Shown: one piece after another, positions 8,799 to 19,043 of the stretch
Position numbering within the stretch: the stretch's first letter is position 1
How the letters are laid out: each line of letters begins with the position of its first letter
NCBI RefSeq assembly: GCF_024586915.1
Contig: NZ_JANBVS010000005.1
Span: 1-64,000, forward strand
DNA from: Bradyrhizobium sp. SRS-191
GTDB lineage: Bacteria > Pseudomonadota > Alphaproteobacteria > Rhizobiales > Xanthobacteraceae
DNA: 64,000 nucleotides
Direction of reading: 5' to 3'
Position numbers and translations under genes: made by a program
Notes under the pieces: generated by a model
What the model was told of the DNA's origin: nothing
Seen by the model: only the letters and a program-made list of their open reading frames with translations
Database searches by the model: none

Positions 8799-10121
8799 TC
8801 AGCGGAAGATGCGCTTGGCGGAGCGCTCGGCGCTCGCCATCGCGGTCTTCACGTCCTCGCGGCCGGTGCAGTAGTTCGCGAACATGTCGACCAGGACGAA
8901 GTCGGCGATCGCGGCCGCGGCCGCCTCGCCGAGCTTGCCGAGGCCGGCCGGCGTCGTCGCCGTCGCCGCGACGTCGCGGTACGGCGTGTTCTTCGGATCG
9001 GCAGTCCAGATCGGGTTGGCGTCGTACCCCTTGAGGAAGTGCGAGAGATAGCCCTGCGCCGCCTCGATCCACGGGTTGAACTGCTCCGGCTCCAGCATGA
9101 AGGCGGTGAACGCCTTGCAGGTCTGCGGGTACTTGGAGAAGTTGAACACCAGGATCGGGAAGCCGAGATGCATCTCGCGGGTCTTGCCGTCCAAGCCAGC
9201 CGGCAGATGCGCGTGGTTCATGTCCTCGGCGATCTGCGGCGCTTCCTTCTTGGCGGTGACGTAGATCGAGATGCCGTTGACGGTGGTGTAGAGCTGGCCG
9301 GCCAGGAACGCCTTGTTGTTCGAGGAGTCGTTCCACGACGCGGTGCCGGGCACGAAATTGTCGTACAGGCCCTTGACGTATTCGAGCGCCTTGGCGGTCT
9401 CCGGCGAGTTGATGACGACCTTGTTGTCCTTGTCGATCAAATTGCCGCCATGCGCCCACAGCGCCCAGTGCACCCAGCCATTGGCGTCGCCGGAGGCGTG
9501 GCCGAGCGCCATGCCGCCGGGCGTGCCGTTCTTGTTCATGGCCTTGAAGAACTCGGACATGCCGGCGAGGTCCTTCGGGAACTCCTTGAAGCCGGCCTTC
9601 TCGGCAGCAGCGACGCGGTAGTTGATCAGGCCGCCGGTGGCCGCCACCGGGATGCCGATCCACTTGCCGTCGAGCATGCCGTAGGCCTTGCCGGAGTCGG
9701 TCCAGCCGCCGCACTTCTTGCCGAGGTAATCGGCGACGTCGGTCATGTCGACGCATTTGTTGGAGAACAGGAAGGGCAGCGTGTAGAGGCCCCACACCAT
9801 GTCGAGCCCCTGCCCGGTGTTGGCCGCGACCGAGGCCTTGGGCTGAACGTCGTCATAGGATTCGTTGGAGATGTTGATGGTGACGTTGTTGGCCTTCTGG
9901 AAGGCGTCGACGATCTTCATGAAGGCCACGTCCTCGGCCTCGACGAAGCGCTTCCAGCGCATCATGTTGACCTTGGCGCCGGGCTCCGGCTTCCAAGGCG
10001 AGGTCTGCGCCCAGGCCTTGGCGTAGCCGAGCAGTTCGTCGGCCGACATCGTGGCTGCCGCCGCCAGCAACGTCGCGCCACCCTTGAGCAGAGACCGTCG
10101 ATCCGCGAGGAATTTTGTCAT
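8799..10121 (-). CDS. Tat-exported sugar ABC transporter substrate-binding protein
   Basis: The 440-residue protein begins with a twin-arginine signal (DRRSLLKGG at residues 7-15, then a hydrophobic stretch to about residue 30), so it should be exported folded. The rest matches extracellular solute-binding protein family 1: a KPEPGAKVNMMRWKRF start, the WGLYTLPFLFSN and TGGLINYRV hinge segments, and a C-terminal ANYCTGRED region. It would capture a sugar, polyol or sugar acid in the periplasm and deliver it to the two permeases. It is second in the operon, 92 bases after the ATPase gene. Tat rather than Sec export is common for this rhizobial subgroup. Confidence 0.92.
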   Translation of the reverse strand: MTKFLADRRSLLKGGATLLAAAATMSADELLGYAKAWAQTSPWKPEPGAKVNMMRWKRFVEAEDVAFMKIVDAFQKANNVTINISNESYDDVQPKASVAANTGQGLDMVWGLYTLPFLFSNKCVDMTDVADYLGKKCGGWTDSGKAYGMLDGKWIGIPVAATGGLINYRVAAAEKAGFKEFPKDLAGMSEFFKAMNKNGTPGGMALGHASGDANGWVHWALWAHGGNLIDKDNKVVINSPETAKALEYVKGLYDNFVPGTASWNDSSNNKAFLAGQLYTTVNGISIYVTAKKEAPQIAEDMNHAHLPAGLDGKTREMHLGFPILVFNFSKYPQTCKAFTAFMLEPEQFNPWIEAAQGYLSHFLKGYDANPIWTADPKNTPYRDVAATATTPAGLGKLGEAAAAAIADFVLVDMFANYCTGREDVKTAMASAERSAKRIFR

Positions 10122-10213
10122 CTGAAGTTTTCTCCCGTTGAATATTGCTTGTTTTGCTTATTGCCGATTTTTCGGTCGTTTAGTTCTTCTTCGTTCGGCG
10201 CCGTGCGGCCGGA

Positions 10214-11275
<1,062 letters not shown>

Positions 11276-11367
11276 CAATTTCCTCCTCAAAGACCGACTG
11301 CATTGGCTGCAGACCGGCGGCATTCTGACCGTTGTTCGCGGCTGTTTGCTTGGACCGCTTATCGTTG

Positions 11368-11410
11368 TGTAGTCTTCTAAGTGTAGTCTTTTTAAGCGTA
11401 GTCTTTTGAT
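11368..11410. repeat. Three tandem 14-15-bp repeats before the importer operon
   Basis: The copies are TGTAGTCTTCTAAG (11368-11381), TGTAGTCTTTTTAAG (11382-11396) and CGTAGTCTTTTGAT (11397-11410), with a shared core GTAGTCTT. They lie 93 to 135 bases upstream of the ATPase start. A phased array in a promoter region suggests a protein-binding cluster, or a small slippage-generated repeat. Confidence 0.75.
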
Positions 11411-11498
11411 CCGTTCGGGCTGCGCGGACGGACCGTCAGCTCGGGACGCATTGTCGGCAGTTTAGTTCTCTTTCGCAATGCTTCGCTTAGCAACCGCG

Positions 11499-11512
11499 TG
11501 ATAGCGCTGTCA
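11499..11512. promoter_or_regulatory. Candidate LacI-family operator 1
   Basis: TGATAGCGCTGTCA is a 14-bp near-perfect palindrome (12 of 14 positions) centred on the CG step within AGCGCT, the layout of many LacI/GalR operators. It lies 41 bases upstream of the LacI-type gene and between it and the divergent importer operon. It could serve autoregulation and importer repression. A second candidate is at 12628-12641. Confidence 0.5.
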
Positions 11513-11553
11513 ATATCGCTTGTGTACCAGACCGCCTATGCTATGAGCGACGG

Positions 11554-12633
11554 ATGGGACGGAAACGCATCACGCCGGGCAAAGTGCGGCTGACGGAAGT
11601 TGCTGCCTTGGCGGGCGTCAGCCCGATCACGGTGTCACGCTTCTTCCGCAATCCCGACACCGTCTCGGCGGGCCGCCGGCTGCGCATCGAGAGCGCCGCC
11701 AAGGATCTCGGCTACGTCCCCAACCTCGCCGCACGCGCGCTGGCATCGCAGCGCACCGAAGTGATCGGCGTGCTGATACCGTCACTCACCAACAACGTCT
11801 TTTCCGACGTGCTGCGCGGCATCTATGATGCCTTCGAAGGCAGCCGCTACAGCATCCAGCTGGCGAACACGCGCTACAGCGTCCTGCAGGAGGAACGCCT
11901 GCTGCGGCTGTTCCTGATGCAGAAGCCGGCCGGGCTGATCGTAACAGGCGTTGACCAGACCGCGGAAGGCCGCGCCATCACGCAGGCGGCCGACTGCCCT
12001 GTCGTGCAGATCATGGAGCTCGGCCCCGATCCGATCGACATGATGATCGGCTTTTCGCACGTCGATGCCTGTTATACGGCCATTTCTCACCTTCTCGCGC
12101 AGGGCTGCCGGCGCATCGGCTTCCTCGGCGCGCGCATGGACCCAAGGGTGCAGCGGCGCCTGCAGGGCTACCAGAACGCGATGAAGAATGCCGGTTTGTT
12201 CGACCCGCGACTGATCGTCACGACCGCCGTGCCGACCTCGACGACCATGGGCGGCAATCTGTTTTCGGACCTGATGCTGAAGGCGCCGGACATCGATGCG
12301 GTGTTCTGCGCCAATGACGATCTCGCGCTCGGCGTGCTGTTCGAATGCCAGCGTCGCCACATCGCCGTGCCCGAGCAGCTCGCGATCGTCGGCTTCAACG
12401 ACATGGAGTTCATGGCCGCGGCGGTTCCGACGCTGACCAGCGTCCGCACCAATCGCTATGAGATGGGCCTGCGCGCGGCGACGATGATCATGGACGAGAT
12501 CGAAGGGCGCCCCGTGACCGAGCGCGTCGTCGATCTCGGCTTCGAGGTCATGGAGCGCCAGAGCTCGACGATGCAACGTTCCGCGACAGCGCGGCCGGCG
12601 CAGGCCGATCGTGCCTCAGGAACAAAATGGTAG
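11554..12633 (+). CDS. LacI/GntR-family transcriptional regulator
   Basis: The 359-residue protein has an N-terminal helix-turn-helix (LTEVAALAGVSPITVSRFF, about residues 13-31) and the hinge helix LAARALASQ. A periplasmic-binding-like effector domain follows from about residue 68 (EVIGVLIPSLTNNVFSDVL). Such regulators usually leave their operators when a sugar or sugar acid binds. The gene is divergent from the ABC importer and runs into the dehydratase and two dehydrogenases, so it probably controls both sides. A palindrome at 11499-11512 and another over its own stop codon are candidate sites. The Ala-rich C-terminal tail is variable in the family. Confidence 0.93.
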   Translation: MGRKRITPGKVRLTEVAALAGVSPITVSRFFRNPDTVSAGRRLRIESAAKDLGYVPNLAARALASQRTEVIGVLIPSLTNNVFSDVLRGIYDAFEGSRYSIQLANTRYSVLQEERLLRLFLMQKPAGLIVTGVDQTAEGRAITQAADCPVVQIMELGPDPIDMMIGFSHVDACYTAISHLLAQGCRRIGFLGARMDPRVQRRLQGYQNAMKNAGLFDPRLIVTTAVPTSTTMGGNLFSDLMLKAPDIDAVFCANDDLALGVLFECQRRHIAVPEQLAIVGFNDMEFMAAAVPTLTSVRTNRYEMGLRAATMIMDEIEGRPVTERVVDLGFEVMERQSSTMQRSATARPAQADRASGTKW

Positions 12634-12641
12634 CGCAACCA
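12628..12641. promoter_or_regulatory. Candidate LacI-family operator 2
   Basis: TGGTAGCGCAACCA is palindromic at 12 of 14 positions around GCGC and shares the TAGCGC core and outer TG/CA with candidate 1. It overlaps the regulator's stop codon and lies 172 bases before the dehydratase start, where a promoter for the catabolic genes would be expected. Confidence 0.4.
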
Positions 12642-12812
12642 AATCCGCTGATCTAGAACCACGCTGACGACGACTTGAACGAAAGACTCGAACGAAAGAC
12701 TTGAACGAAAAGCGTGGGCGAATTCGACACCGGCCCATCGAACTCAGGCGCCTTGTTTCGCGCACGTCCTGAACCGACCGGCTCGCCACGTTCGCACTGC
12801 GGGAGGAAGCAC

Positions 12813-14636
12813 ATGACAAAATCCAACGGACATGCCGGCAACGGCGCTGACAAGAGCCGCAGGCTGCGCTCGCAGGAGTGGTTCAACGATCCCCACAATC
12901 CGGGCATGACTGCGCTCTATCTGGAGCGTTATCTGAACTTCGGCCTCACCCGCGCCGAGCTGCAATCGGGCAAGCCGATCATCGGCATTGCTCAGACCGG
13001 CAACGATCTGTCGCCGTGCAACCGCCACCATCTCGAACTGGCGCATCGCGTTCGCGAGGGCATCCGCGAGGCCGGCGGTATCGCGATGGAGTTTCCGACC
13101 CATCCGATCCAGGAGACCGGCAAGCGGCCGACCGCGGCCTTGGATCGCAACCTCGCTTATCTCGGCCTTGTGGAAATCCTGTTCGGCTATCCGCTCGATG
13201 GCGTCGTGTTGACCACCGGCTGCGACAAGACCACGCCCGCCTGCCTGATGGCGGCCGCGACCGTGAACATCCCCGCGATCGTGCTGTCGGGCGGACCGAT
13301 GCTCAACGGCTGGCACGAGGGCCAGCGCACCGGCTCCGGCACGGTGGTTTGGAAGTCGCGCGAGCGGCTCGCCGCAGGCGAGATCGACTACGAGGAGTTC
13401 ATGCAGATCGTCGCGTCGTCGGCGCCGTCGGTCGGGCATTGCAACACCATGGGCACGGCGTCGACCATGAACGCGCTGGCGGAATCGCTCGGCATGTCCC
13501 TGCCCGGTTGCGCCGCCATTCCGGCGCCGTATCGCGAGCGCGGCCAGATCGCCTATGAGACCGGCAAGCGCATCGTCGACATGGTGTGGGAGGATCTGAA
13601 GCCGTCGGACATCCTCACCCGCAAGGCGTTCGAGAACTGCATCGTCGCGAACTCCGCGATCGGCGGCTCGACCAACGCGCCGATCCACATCAACGCGCTG
13701 GCGCGCCATGTCGGTGTCGAGCTGGATATCGACGACTGGCAGAAGGTCGGCCACGACGTGCCGCTGCTGGTCAACATGCAGCCGGCCGGGTTCTATCTGG
13801 GCGAGGAATTCCACCGCGCCGGCGGCGTGCCGGCCGTGATCGGCGAATTGATGCGGCACAAGCGCATCCACGAGGACGTCATCACCGTCAACGGCCGCAG
13901 CATGGGCGACAATTGCCGCGCCGCGCCGAAGCCCGACAATGACGTGATCTGGTCCTACGACAAGCCGCTGGTGAAGGACGCCGGCTTCCTGGTGCTGCGC
14001 GGCAACCTGTTCGACTCCGCGATCATGAAGACGAGCGTGATCTCCAAGGAATTCCGCGACCGCTATCTCGTCAATCCGAAGGATCCGAACGCGTTCGAGG
14101 GCCGCGCCATCGTGTTCGAGGGGCCTGAGGACTATCACGACCGGATCGACGATGCGTCGCTCGAGATCGACGAGCACTGCGTGCTGTTCATCCGCGGCGC
14201 CGGCCCGATCGGCTATCCCGGCGGCGCCGAGGTCGTGAACATGCAGCCGCCGGCGGCGCTGATTAAACGCGGCATCCTGTCCCTGCCCTGCATCGGCGAC
14301 GGCCGCCAGTCCGGCACCTCGGGATCGCCCTCGATCCTCAACGCCTCGCCGGAAGCGGCGGCCGATGGCGGGCTTGCGATCCTCAAGACCGGCGACAAGG
14401 TGCGCATCGACCTCAACAAGGGCTCGGCCAACATCCTGATCTCCGACGAGGAGCTGGCGAAGCGCCGCGCCGAGCTGAAGGCCAAGGGGGGCTTCCCGCA
14501 CCCGGCCAACCAGACGCCGTGGCAGGAGCTCTATCGCAACACCGTCGGCCAGCAGGCCACCGGCGCCTGCATGGAGCTCGCGACGCGGTACCAGAACATT
14601 GCCGGCACTGTCGGCGTGGCCAGGCATAATCACTAG
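12813..14636 (+). CDS. IlvD/Edd-family sugar-acid dehydratase, xylonate/arabonate type
   Basis: The start at 12813 follows GGGAGGAAG and gives 607 residues; an upstream in-frame start at 12714 lacks an SD. Three family cysteines for the Fe-S cluster are Cys69 (DLSPCNRHH), Cys137 (TTGCDKTTP) and Cys210 ([10 protein letters not shown]). The RSQEWFNDP and [11 protein letters not shown] start, and the RHNH ending, match from memory Caulobacter XylD and related pentonate dehydratases more closely than IlvD. The enzyme would dehydrate an aldonic acid to a 2-keto-3-deoxy acid in a non-phosphorylating pathway. Downstream dehydrogenases could act on that product. The exact substrate (D-xylonate, L-arabonate or other) is not decided by sequence. 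Confidence 0.9.
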   Translation: MTKSNGHAGNGADKSRRLRSQEWFNDPHNPGMTALYLERYLNFGLTRAELQSGKPIIGIAQTGNDLSPCNRHHLELAHRVREGIREAGGIAMEFPTHPIQETGKRPTAALDRNLAYLGLVEILFGYPLDGVVLTTGCDKTTPACLMAAATVNIPAIVLSGGPMLNGWHEGQRTGSGTVVWKSRERLAAGEIDYEEFMQIVASSAPSVGHCNTMGTASTMNALAESLGMSLPGCAAIPAPYRERGQIAYETGKRIVDMVWEDLKPSDILTRKAFENCIVANSAIGGSTNAPIHINALARHVGVELDIDDWQKVGHDVPLLVNMQPAGFYLGEEFHRAGGVPAVIGELMRHKRIHEDVITVNGRSMGDNCRAAPKPDNDVIWSYDKPLVKDAGFLVLRGNLFDSAIMKTSVISKEFRDRYLVNPKDPNAFEGRAIVFEGPEDYHDRIDDASLEIDEHCVLFIRGAGPIGYPGGAEVVNMQPPAALIKRGILSLPCIGDGRQSGTSGSPSILNASPEAAADGGLAILKTGDKVRIDLNKGSANILISDEELAKRRAELKAKGGFPHPANQTPWQELYRNTVGQQATGACMELATRYQNIAGTVGVARHNH

Positions 14637-14658
14637 ACACGTCCGGCAAAGCCAGCCA

Positions 14659-14811
14659 CCGTCATTGCGAGGAGCCCCCGGGTCTCGCCTCCGGCGAGCC
14701 CGAGGGCAGGCTCCGCGACGAAGCAATCCAGAGCGGCGCACGCAGCCCTGGATTGCTTCCGCCTTCACTCTGCGAGCTACGGCGGACGCGTCGCGGCGCT
14801 CGCAATGACGA
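14659..14811. repeat. CGTCATTGCGAG palindromic element, copy 3
   Basis: CGTCATTGCGAGGAGC at the left and GCTCGCAATGACG at the right are inverted, with GCAATCCAG/CTGGATTGC inside. It fills the gap between the dehydratase and the first dehydrogenase, showing that such elements sit even inside probable operons. Confidence 0.75.
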
Positions 14812-14840
14812 CATAAACAACGAGCATCCAGGGAGACCCC

Positions 14841-15575
14841 ATGTCCGACCGCCTCAAGGGCAAGCGCGCCTTTGTCACCGCCGCCGCTGCCGGCATCGGC
14901 CGCGCCTGCGCTGTTGCTTTCGCGCGGCAAGGCGCAACCGTATTCGCCACCGACATCGACGAGAAGGGCCTGGCCAGCCTGAAGAGCGAGGGTATCGCCG
15001 AGGTCGCAACGCTCGACGTGCGAAACACCGCCGCGGTCAATGCCATGGCCGAGCGGGTCGGCAAGGTCGAGATCCTGCTCAATGCCGCGGGCTTCGTGCA
15101 CAACGGCACCATCCTCGACTGCTCGGATGATGACTTCGATTTCTCCTTCGACCTCAACGTGAAGTCGATGCACCGCACCATTCGCGCCTTCCTGCCGAAG
15201 ATGCTGGCCGAGAACGGCGGCGCCATCGTCAACATCGCCTCCGCTGCCGGCGTGTTCAAGGCAGCGCCGAACCGCTACGTCTATGCGGCGACGAAAGCGG
15301 CCGTTGCGGCGCTGACCCGCTCGGTTGCAGCCGATTTCGTGGGCAAGAAGATCCGCTGCAATTGCATCTGCCCGGGCACGATCGAGACACCGTCGCTGCT
15401 CGGACGCGCGGCGGCCGCCGGGCCGAACGGGCTCGAGATGTTCATCTCGCGCCAGCCGATGGGCCGGCTCGGCACCGCCGAGGAGATCGCGCATCTCGCC
15501 GTTTACCTGGCCAGCGACGAGAGCGCGTTCACCACCGGCGTCGCGCATACGATCGACGGCGGCTGGACGTTGTAG
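14841..15575 (+). CDS. Short-chain dehydrogenase, BDH2/keto-deoxy-fuconate dehydrogenase-like
   Basis: The 244-residue classical SDR has cofactor motif TAAAAGIG (residues 13-20), NAAG at about residues 80-83, the catalytic Ser in NIASAAG, and Tyr/Lys in YVYAATKAA. The acidic DID after the second strand (residues 38-40) predicts NAD+ rather than NADP+. From memory it resembles human BDH2/DHRS6 and the Xanthomonas 2-keto-3-deoxy-L-fuconate dehydrogenase. Directly after a sugar-acid dehydratase, oxidation of a 2-keto-3-deoxy acid is the natural reading. The SD-like AGGGAGA before ATG supports the start. Confidence 0.85.
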   Translation: MSDRLKGKRAFVTAAAAGIGRACAVAFARQGATVFATDIDEKGLASLKSEGIAEVATLDVRNTAAVNAMAERVGKVEILLNAAGFVHNGTILDCSDDDFDFSFDLNVKSMHRTIRAFLPKMLAENGGAIVNIASAAGVFKAAPNRYVYAATKAAVAALTRSVAADFVGKKIRCNCICPGTIETPSLLGRAAAAGPNGLEMFISRQPMGRLGTAEEIAHLAVYLASDESAFTTGVAHTIDGGWTL

Positions 15576-15580
15576 CTTCC

Positions 15581-15680
15581 CCTCATCCTGAGGAGCCGCG
15601 CAGCGGCGTCTCGAAGGATGAGGCCCCAGCGGTGGCCTCATGGTTCGAGACGCGCTGCGCGCTCCTCACCATGAGGAGCG
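15581..15680. repeat. CCTCATCCTGAGGAGC palindromic element
   Basis: CCTCATCCTGAGGAGCCGCGCAG at the left is inverted to CTGCGCGCTCCTCACCATGAGG at the right. Inner GTCTCGAAGGATGAGGCC and GGCCTCATGGTTCGAGAC also pair. It is a common rhizobial intergenic element, here between the two dehydrogenase genes. Confidence 0.7.
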
Positions 15681-15699
15681 AAAGACGGGAGTCTCAATT

Positions 15700-16446
15700 A
15701 TGAACCACATCGACCTCACCAACCGCTGCGCTGTCGTCACCGGCGGCGCGCAAGGCTTTGGCCGTGCGATCGCCGAGCGCTTCAAGGCATCGGGCGCCAA
15801 GGTGGCGATCTGGGATCACGACATTGCGCTCGCCGAGAAGACCGCACGGGAGATCGGCCCCGAGGTGCTGGCGCTGAAGGTCGACGTCACCGACACCACG
15901 GCCGTCGAAGGCGCGCGCGATGCGACCTTGGCGGCGTTCGGCACCATCGACATCCTGGTCAACAATGCCGGGATCGCGGGCATCAACAAGACGGTGTGGG
16001 AGACCGATCTCGAGGAATGGCGCAAGGTGCTGCGCATCAATCTCGACGGTCCCTTCATCTGCGCCAAGGCGATCGTGCCGGTGATGCTGAGGCAGGGCTA
16101 CGGCCGCATCGTCAACATCGCATCCATCGCCGGCAAGGAAGGCAATCCGAACGCCGCGCACTACTCCGCCTCGAAGGCCGGCCTGATCGCGCTGACCAAG
16201 TCGCTGGGCAAGGAGCTGGCGCAGCACAACATCACTGTGAACGCGGTCACGCCGGCCGCGGCGAAGACCGCGATCTTCGACCAGATGACGGACGCGCATA
16301 TCAACTTCATGCTGTCGAAGATCCCCAAGGGCCGCTTCGTGCTCGTCGAGGAGCTCGCCGCGCTGGTGTCGTGGCTCGCGTCGGAGGAATGCTCGTTCTC
16401 GACCGGCGCCGTGTTCGACATCTCCGGCGGCCGCGCGACCTATTAG
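15700..16446 (+). CDS. Short-chain dehydrogenase/reductase, FabG-like
   Basis: The start at 15700 (MNHIDLTNRCAVVTGG) is preceded by a GGGAG tract and gives 248 residues; an in-frame start at 15640 lies inside the repeat and is unlikely. Motifs are TGGAQGFG, NNAG, NIASIAG and YSASKAG. Asp38-His (WDHDIA) in the cofactor loop suggests NAD+. It is the third gene after the dehydratase in the same direction. It may oxidise a deoxy-keto acid or the starting sugar. A sugar 1-dehydrogenase feeding a lactonase is the other option, but no lactonase gene is here. Confidence 0.88.
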   Translation: MNHIDLTNRCAVVTGGAQGFGRAIAERFKASGAKVAIWDHDIALAEKTAREIGPEVLALKVDVTDTTAVEGARDATLAAFGTIDILVNNAGIAGINKTVWETDLEEWRKVLRINLDGPFICAKAIVPVMLRQGYGRIVNIASIAGKEGNPNAAHYSASKAGLIALTKSLGKELAQHNITVNAVTPAAAKTAIFDQMTDAHINFMLSKIPKGRFVLVEELAALVSWLASEECSFSTGAVFDISGGRATY

Positions 16447-16457
16447 CTAGATGAGAA

Positions 16458-16566
16458 CCGTAGGGTGGGCCAAGGCGCGGCCCTGCCCTCTCCTGACGCC
16501 GGATCACGGTGGCGCCGGGTCCACCGTCCCACCGAACGACATGCCGCCCAATGGTGGGGACGCGCC
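16458..16566. repeat. Degenerate GTAGGGTGGGC element, copy 3
   Basis: The left arm CCGTAGGGTGGGCCAAGGCG is intact. The internal GGTCCACCGTCCCACC and ATGGTGGGGACGCG are decayed, and the right arm is missing. It separates the dehydrogenase from the converging ClC gene. Confidence 0.6.
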
Positions 16567-16602
16567 GCCTGACGGCGACGCAGGACCGCTGAATTTCAGC
16601 CG

Positions 16603-17919
16603 CTAGGCAGCGCCGGGTTTCGGCTGGTGCGCGGCCTCGGCCTTGGCGACGAAGCCCTTGGCGAGCGCGTGGTAGAGCCCCTCCTCGCAGATCACACGCG
16701 AGGTGCCGTAGGCGATCAGCGAGGCCATCATGAGCGGCACCACCATGGCGTGGTTGTCGGTCATCTCGGTGACGATGACGAAGGCGGTGATCGGCGCCTG
16801 CACCACGCCGGCGAAATACGCGACCATGCCGAGCAGCATGATCGGCGCCAGCGGCGTGCTCTGGAACAGGCTCGCGACATTGGCGCCGATGCCGGCGCCG
16901 ACCGCGAGCGACGGAGCGAAGATGCCGCCGGGCATGCCGCTGATCGCAGCGAAGGTGGTGGCGAGGAATTTCAGCACGCCGAAATCGGCCGGCAGCGGCG
17001 TGCCGGTCTCCAGCGCCGCCTTCACCTGCGCGTAGCCGGTGCCATACACCATGTCCCCCGAGGCGAGGCCGCACAGCGCCACCGCCAGCCCGCAGGCGAG
17101 TGCGAACGGCAAGGGCTGACTCTTGATCGCACGGCCGGCGGCCCCGGGCAACCCGCGCGCCATGGTGATCAGGATTCGGCTGAACAGCCCGCCAGCGGCG
17201 CCGCCGATGACGCCACAGATCGGCACCGCCAGCCAGTCGATGCCCTTGCCGAGCGCGATCGGCGTCGTGCCGAAATAGGCGTAGTTGCCCATCAGCGCGA
17301 GCGAGGTCAGGCCGGCCGCGATGACGGTGGCGATGACGAGGCTCGAGGTGCGCGTCTCGAAGGCGCGGCTCATCTCCTCGATGCCGAACACGATGCCCGC
17401 CAGCGGCGTGTTGAACGCGGCGGCGACGCCGGCCGCAGCGCCGGCCAGGATCAGGCCCGGTTGCCGGCGCGGCGACAGCCGGCCGAGCGCGAACATGATG
17501 GAGGCGCCGACCTGCACCGTGGGGCCCTCGCGGCCGACCGAGCCGCCGCACAACAGGCCGAGCAAGGTCAGCAGCACCTTGCCGATGGCGATGCGGATCG
17601 AGACCAGCGGGCTGCGCGCGCTCGTGTCGGTGAGGTGCCGGGCGGCGATCGCCTGCGGGATGCCGCTGCCTTGCGCGTTGGGGAAGAAGCGCCGGGTCAG
17701 ATAGACCGACAGCGCAAAGCCGGCCGGCGTGACGATCAGCGAGGCATAGCGCGATTGCGACAGCAGCCAGTTGAAGGCGAGCTGGGCCTCGTCGGCGAGC
17801 TTGGCCAGCGCCACCGCCGCGGCGCCGACCACGAGACCGCCGGCCACGAACAGCACCCGCCGCTGCCAGCGCGCCGAGGTCAGCTTCAGCCAGCGCTTGC
17901 GGCGGGGAGTGATCTTCAA
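16603..17919 (-). CDS. ClC-family chloride channel or Cl-/H+ antiporter
   Basis: The 438-residue membrane protein has the three selectivity motifs of the ClC family: GSGIPQA, GREGPTVQVGA (with the gating glutamate) and GGIFAPSLAVGA. There is no C-terminal CBS pair, as in bacterial short ClCs such as E. coli ClcA. The likely start is a TTG at 17919; a stop lies nine codons upstream and no ATG is nearby. It follows the DUF1330 gene by 24 bases, with a weak SD, so it may depend on coupled translation. Whether it is a channel or an exchanger cannot be settled here. Confidence 0.92.
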   Translation of the reverse strand: MKITPRRKRWLKLTSARWQRRVLFVAGGLVVGAAAVALAKLADEAQLAFNWLLSQSRYASLIVTPAGFALSVYLTRRFFPNAQGSGIPQAIAARHLTDTSARSPLVSIRIAIGKVLLTLLGLLCGGSVGREGPTVQVGASIMFALGRLSPRRQPGLILAGAAAGVAAAFNTPLAGIVFGIEEMSRAFETRTSSLVIATVIAAGLTSLALMGNYAYFGTTPIALGKGIDWLAVPICGVIGGAAGGLFSRILITMARGLPGAAGRAIKSQPLPFALACGLAVALCGLASGDMVYGTGYAQVKAALETGTPLPADFGVLKFLATTFAAISGMPGGIFAPSLAVGAGIGANVASLFQSTPLAPIMLLGMVAYFAGVVQAPITAFVIVTEMTDNHAMVVPLMMASLIAYGTSRVICEEGLYHALAKGFVAKAEAAHQPKPGAA

Positions 17920-17943
17920 CAGCGGGGGGCGGCGGGCCGGGTT

Positions 17944-18240
17944 TTACGCGGGTGCAGCCCCCTCGACAAAAACCAACCGCCGGTCCAGCGCCTTCCAGCG
18001 CTCACCGAGCGCTTCGGCATATTCGGGCGACGCATACCATTCGCGCAGCCGCGCCATCGATGGGAACTCGACGATGATCAGCGTCTTCGCCGGCGGCCCG
18101 CCCTCGACCGCCTCGGCCGGACCGCCGCGGACCAGATAGCGGCCGCCATACTGCGCGATCGAGCGCGCCGCGAGATCGCGGTAGCGCTCCATCGCTTCGG
18201 GCTCACGAACCTCGATCTCGGAGATGACGTAGGCCGCCAT
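17944..18240 (-). CDS. DUF1330 family protein
   Basis: The 98-residue soluble protein has the small ferredoxin-like alpha/beta barrel pattern of DUF1330. It starts AAYVISEIEVREPEAMERY, has GGRYLVRGG at about 32-40, and a central IIVEFPSMARLREWY and SPEYAEA. Members are dimeric and uncharacterised, often near catabolic enzymes. It lies 8 bases downstream of a short-chain dehydrogenase and 24 bases upstream of the ClC gene on the same strand, suggesting a three-gene transcript. Confidence 0.88.
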   Translation of the reverse strand: MAAYVISEIEVREPEAMERYRDLAARSIAQYGGRYLVRGGPAEAVEGGPPAKTLIIVEFPSMARLREWYASPEYAEALGERWKALDRRLVFVEGAAPA

Positions 18241-18248
18241 GGCGGGCC

Positions 18249-19043
18249 TCAGGCGATGGTGTCGATGATGCCGCCCTCGGCGCGCAGCGCGGCGCCGTTG
18301 GTGGCGGAGGCCTGCGGAGAACAGGCGTAGACGACCAGGTTGGCGATCTCGTCGACGCTGGCGAAGCGCTGCAGCAGCGAAGCCGGCCGGTGCTGCTTGA
18401 CGAAGGACGATGCCGCCTCCTCCTCCGACTGGCCGTTCTGACGCGCCAGATCCTTGACGAAGGTCTCGACGCCCTCCGACATCGTCGGTCCCGGCAGCAC
18501 CGCGTTGACGGTGACGCCGGTGCCGCGCGTGAGTTTGGCGAGGCCGCGCGAGACCGCGAGCTGGGCCGTCTTGGTCATGCCGTAATGGATCATCTCGGTC
18601 GGAATGTTCAGCGCCGATTCCGAGGAGATGAAGACGATGCGGCCCCAGTTGCGCACGAGCATTCCCTGCATGTAGGCGCGCGCCATGCGCACGCCGGACA
18701 TCACGTTGACCTCGAAGAAGCGGCTCCAGTCCTCGTCGGGAATCTCGAAGAAGTCCTTCGGCTCGAAGATGCCGGCATTGTTGACGAGGATGTCGACCTC
18801 CGGCAGCGCGGTGACGATGGCGTTGCCGCCGTCGACCTGGGCGACATCGCCGGCGACGCCGCGCAGCCTGTCGGACGGGACCGCCTGCTTCAGCCGGGTG
18901 ACGGCGTCATCGACGCGCTCCTGGCTGCGGCCGTTGATGACGACCTCCGCACCGGACGCAGCCAGTCCCCTGGCGATGGCAAAGCCGATGCCGGCGGTGG
19001 AGCCGGTGACGAGGGCAGTCTTGCCCGTGAGGTCGATGTGCAT
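18249..19043 (-). CDS. Short-chain dehydrogenase/reductase
   Basis: The start at 19043 (MHIDLTGKTALVTGS) follows GGAGAGCTGCTC and gives 264 residues. The frame stays open upstream to about 20579 but that part is antisense to the chemotaxis gene. Motifs are TGSTAGIG (residues 13-20), NNAG, FISSESA and YGMTKTA. Asn37-Gly-Arg in the cofactor loop suggests NADP(H). The C-terminal region carries a long insertion (FVKDLARQNGQSEEEA). It is first in a probable operon with DUF1330 and ClC. The substrate is unknown. Confidence 0.9.
   Translation of the reverse strand: MHIDLTGKTALVTGSTAGIGFAIARGLAASGAEVVINGRSQERVDDAVTRLKQAVPSDRLRGVAGDVAQVDGGNAIVTALPEVDILVNNAGIFEPKDFFEIPDEDWSRFFEVNVMSGVRMARAYMQGMLVRNWGRIVFISSESALNIPTEMIHYGMTKTAQLAVSRGLAKLTRGTGVTVNAVLPGPTMSEGVETFVKDLARQNGQSEEEAASSFVKQHRPASLLQRFASVDEIANLVVYACSPQASATNGAALRAEGGIIDTIA

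Noticed and set aside
12744..15641. A minus-strand open frame of 965 codons over the dehydratase and first dehydrogenase
   Set aside because: It is antisense to two genes with clear catalytic motifs, crosses a palindromic repeat, and has no domain.
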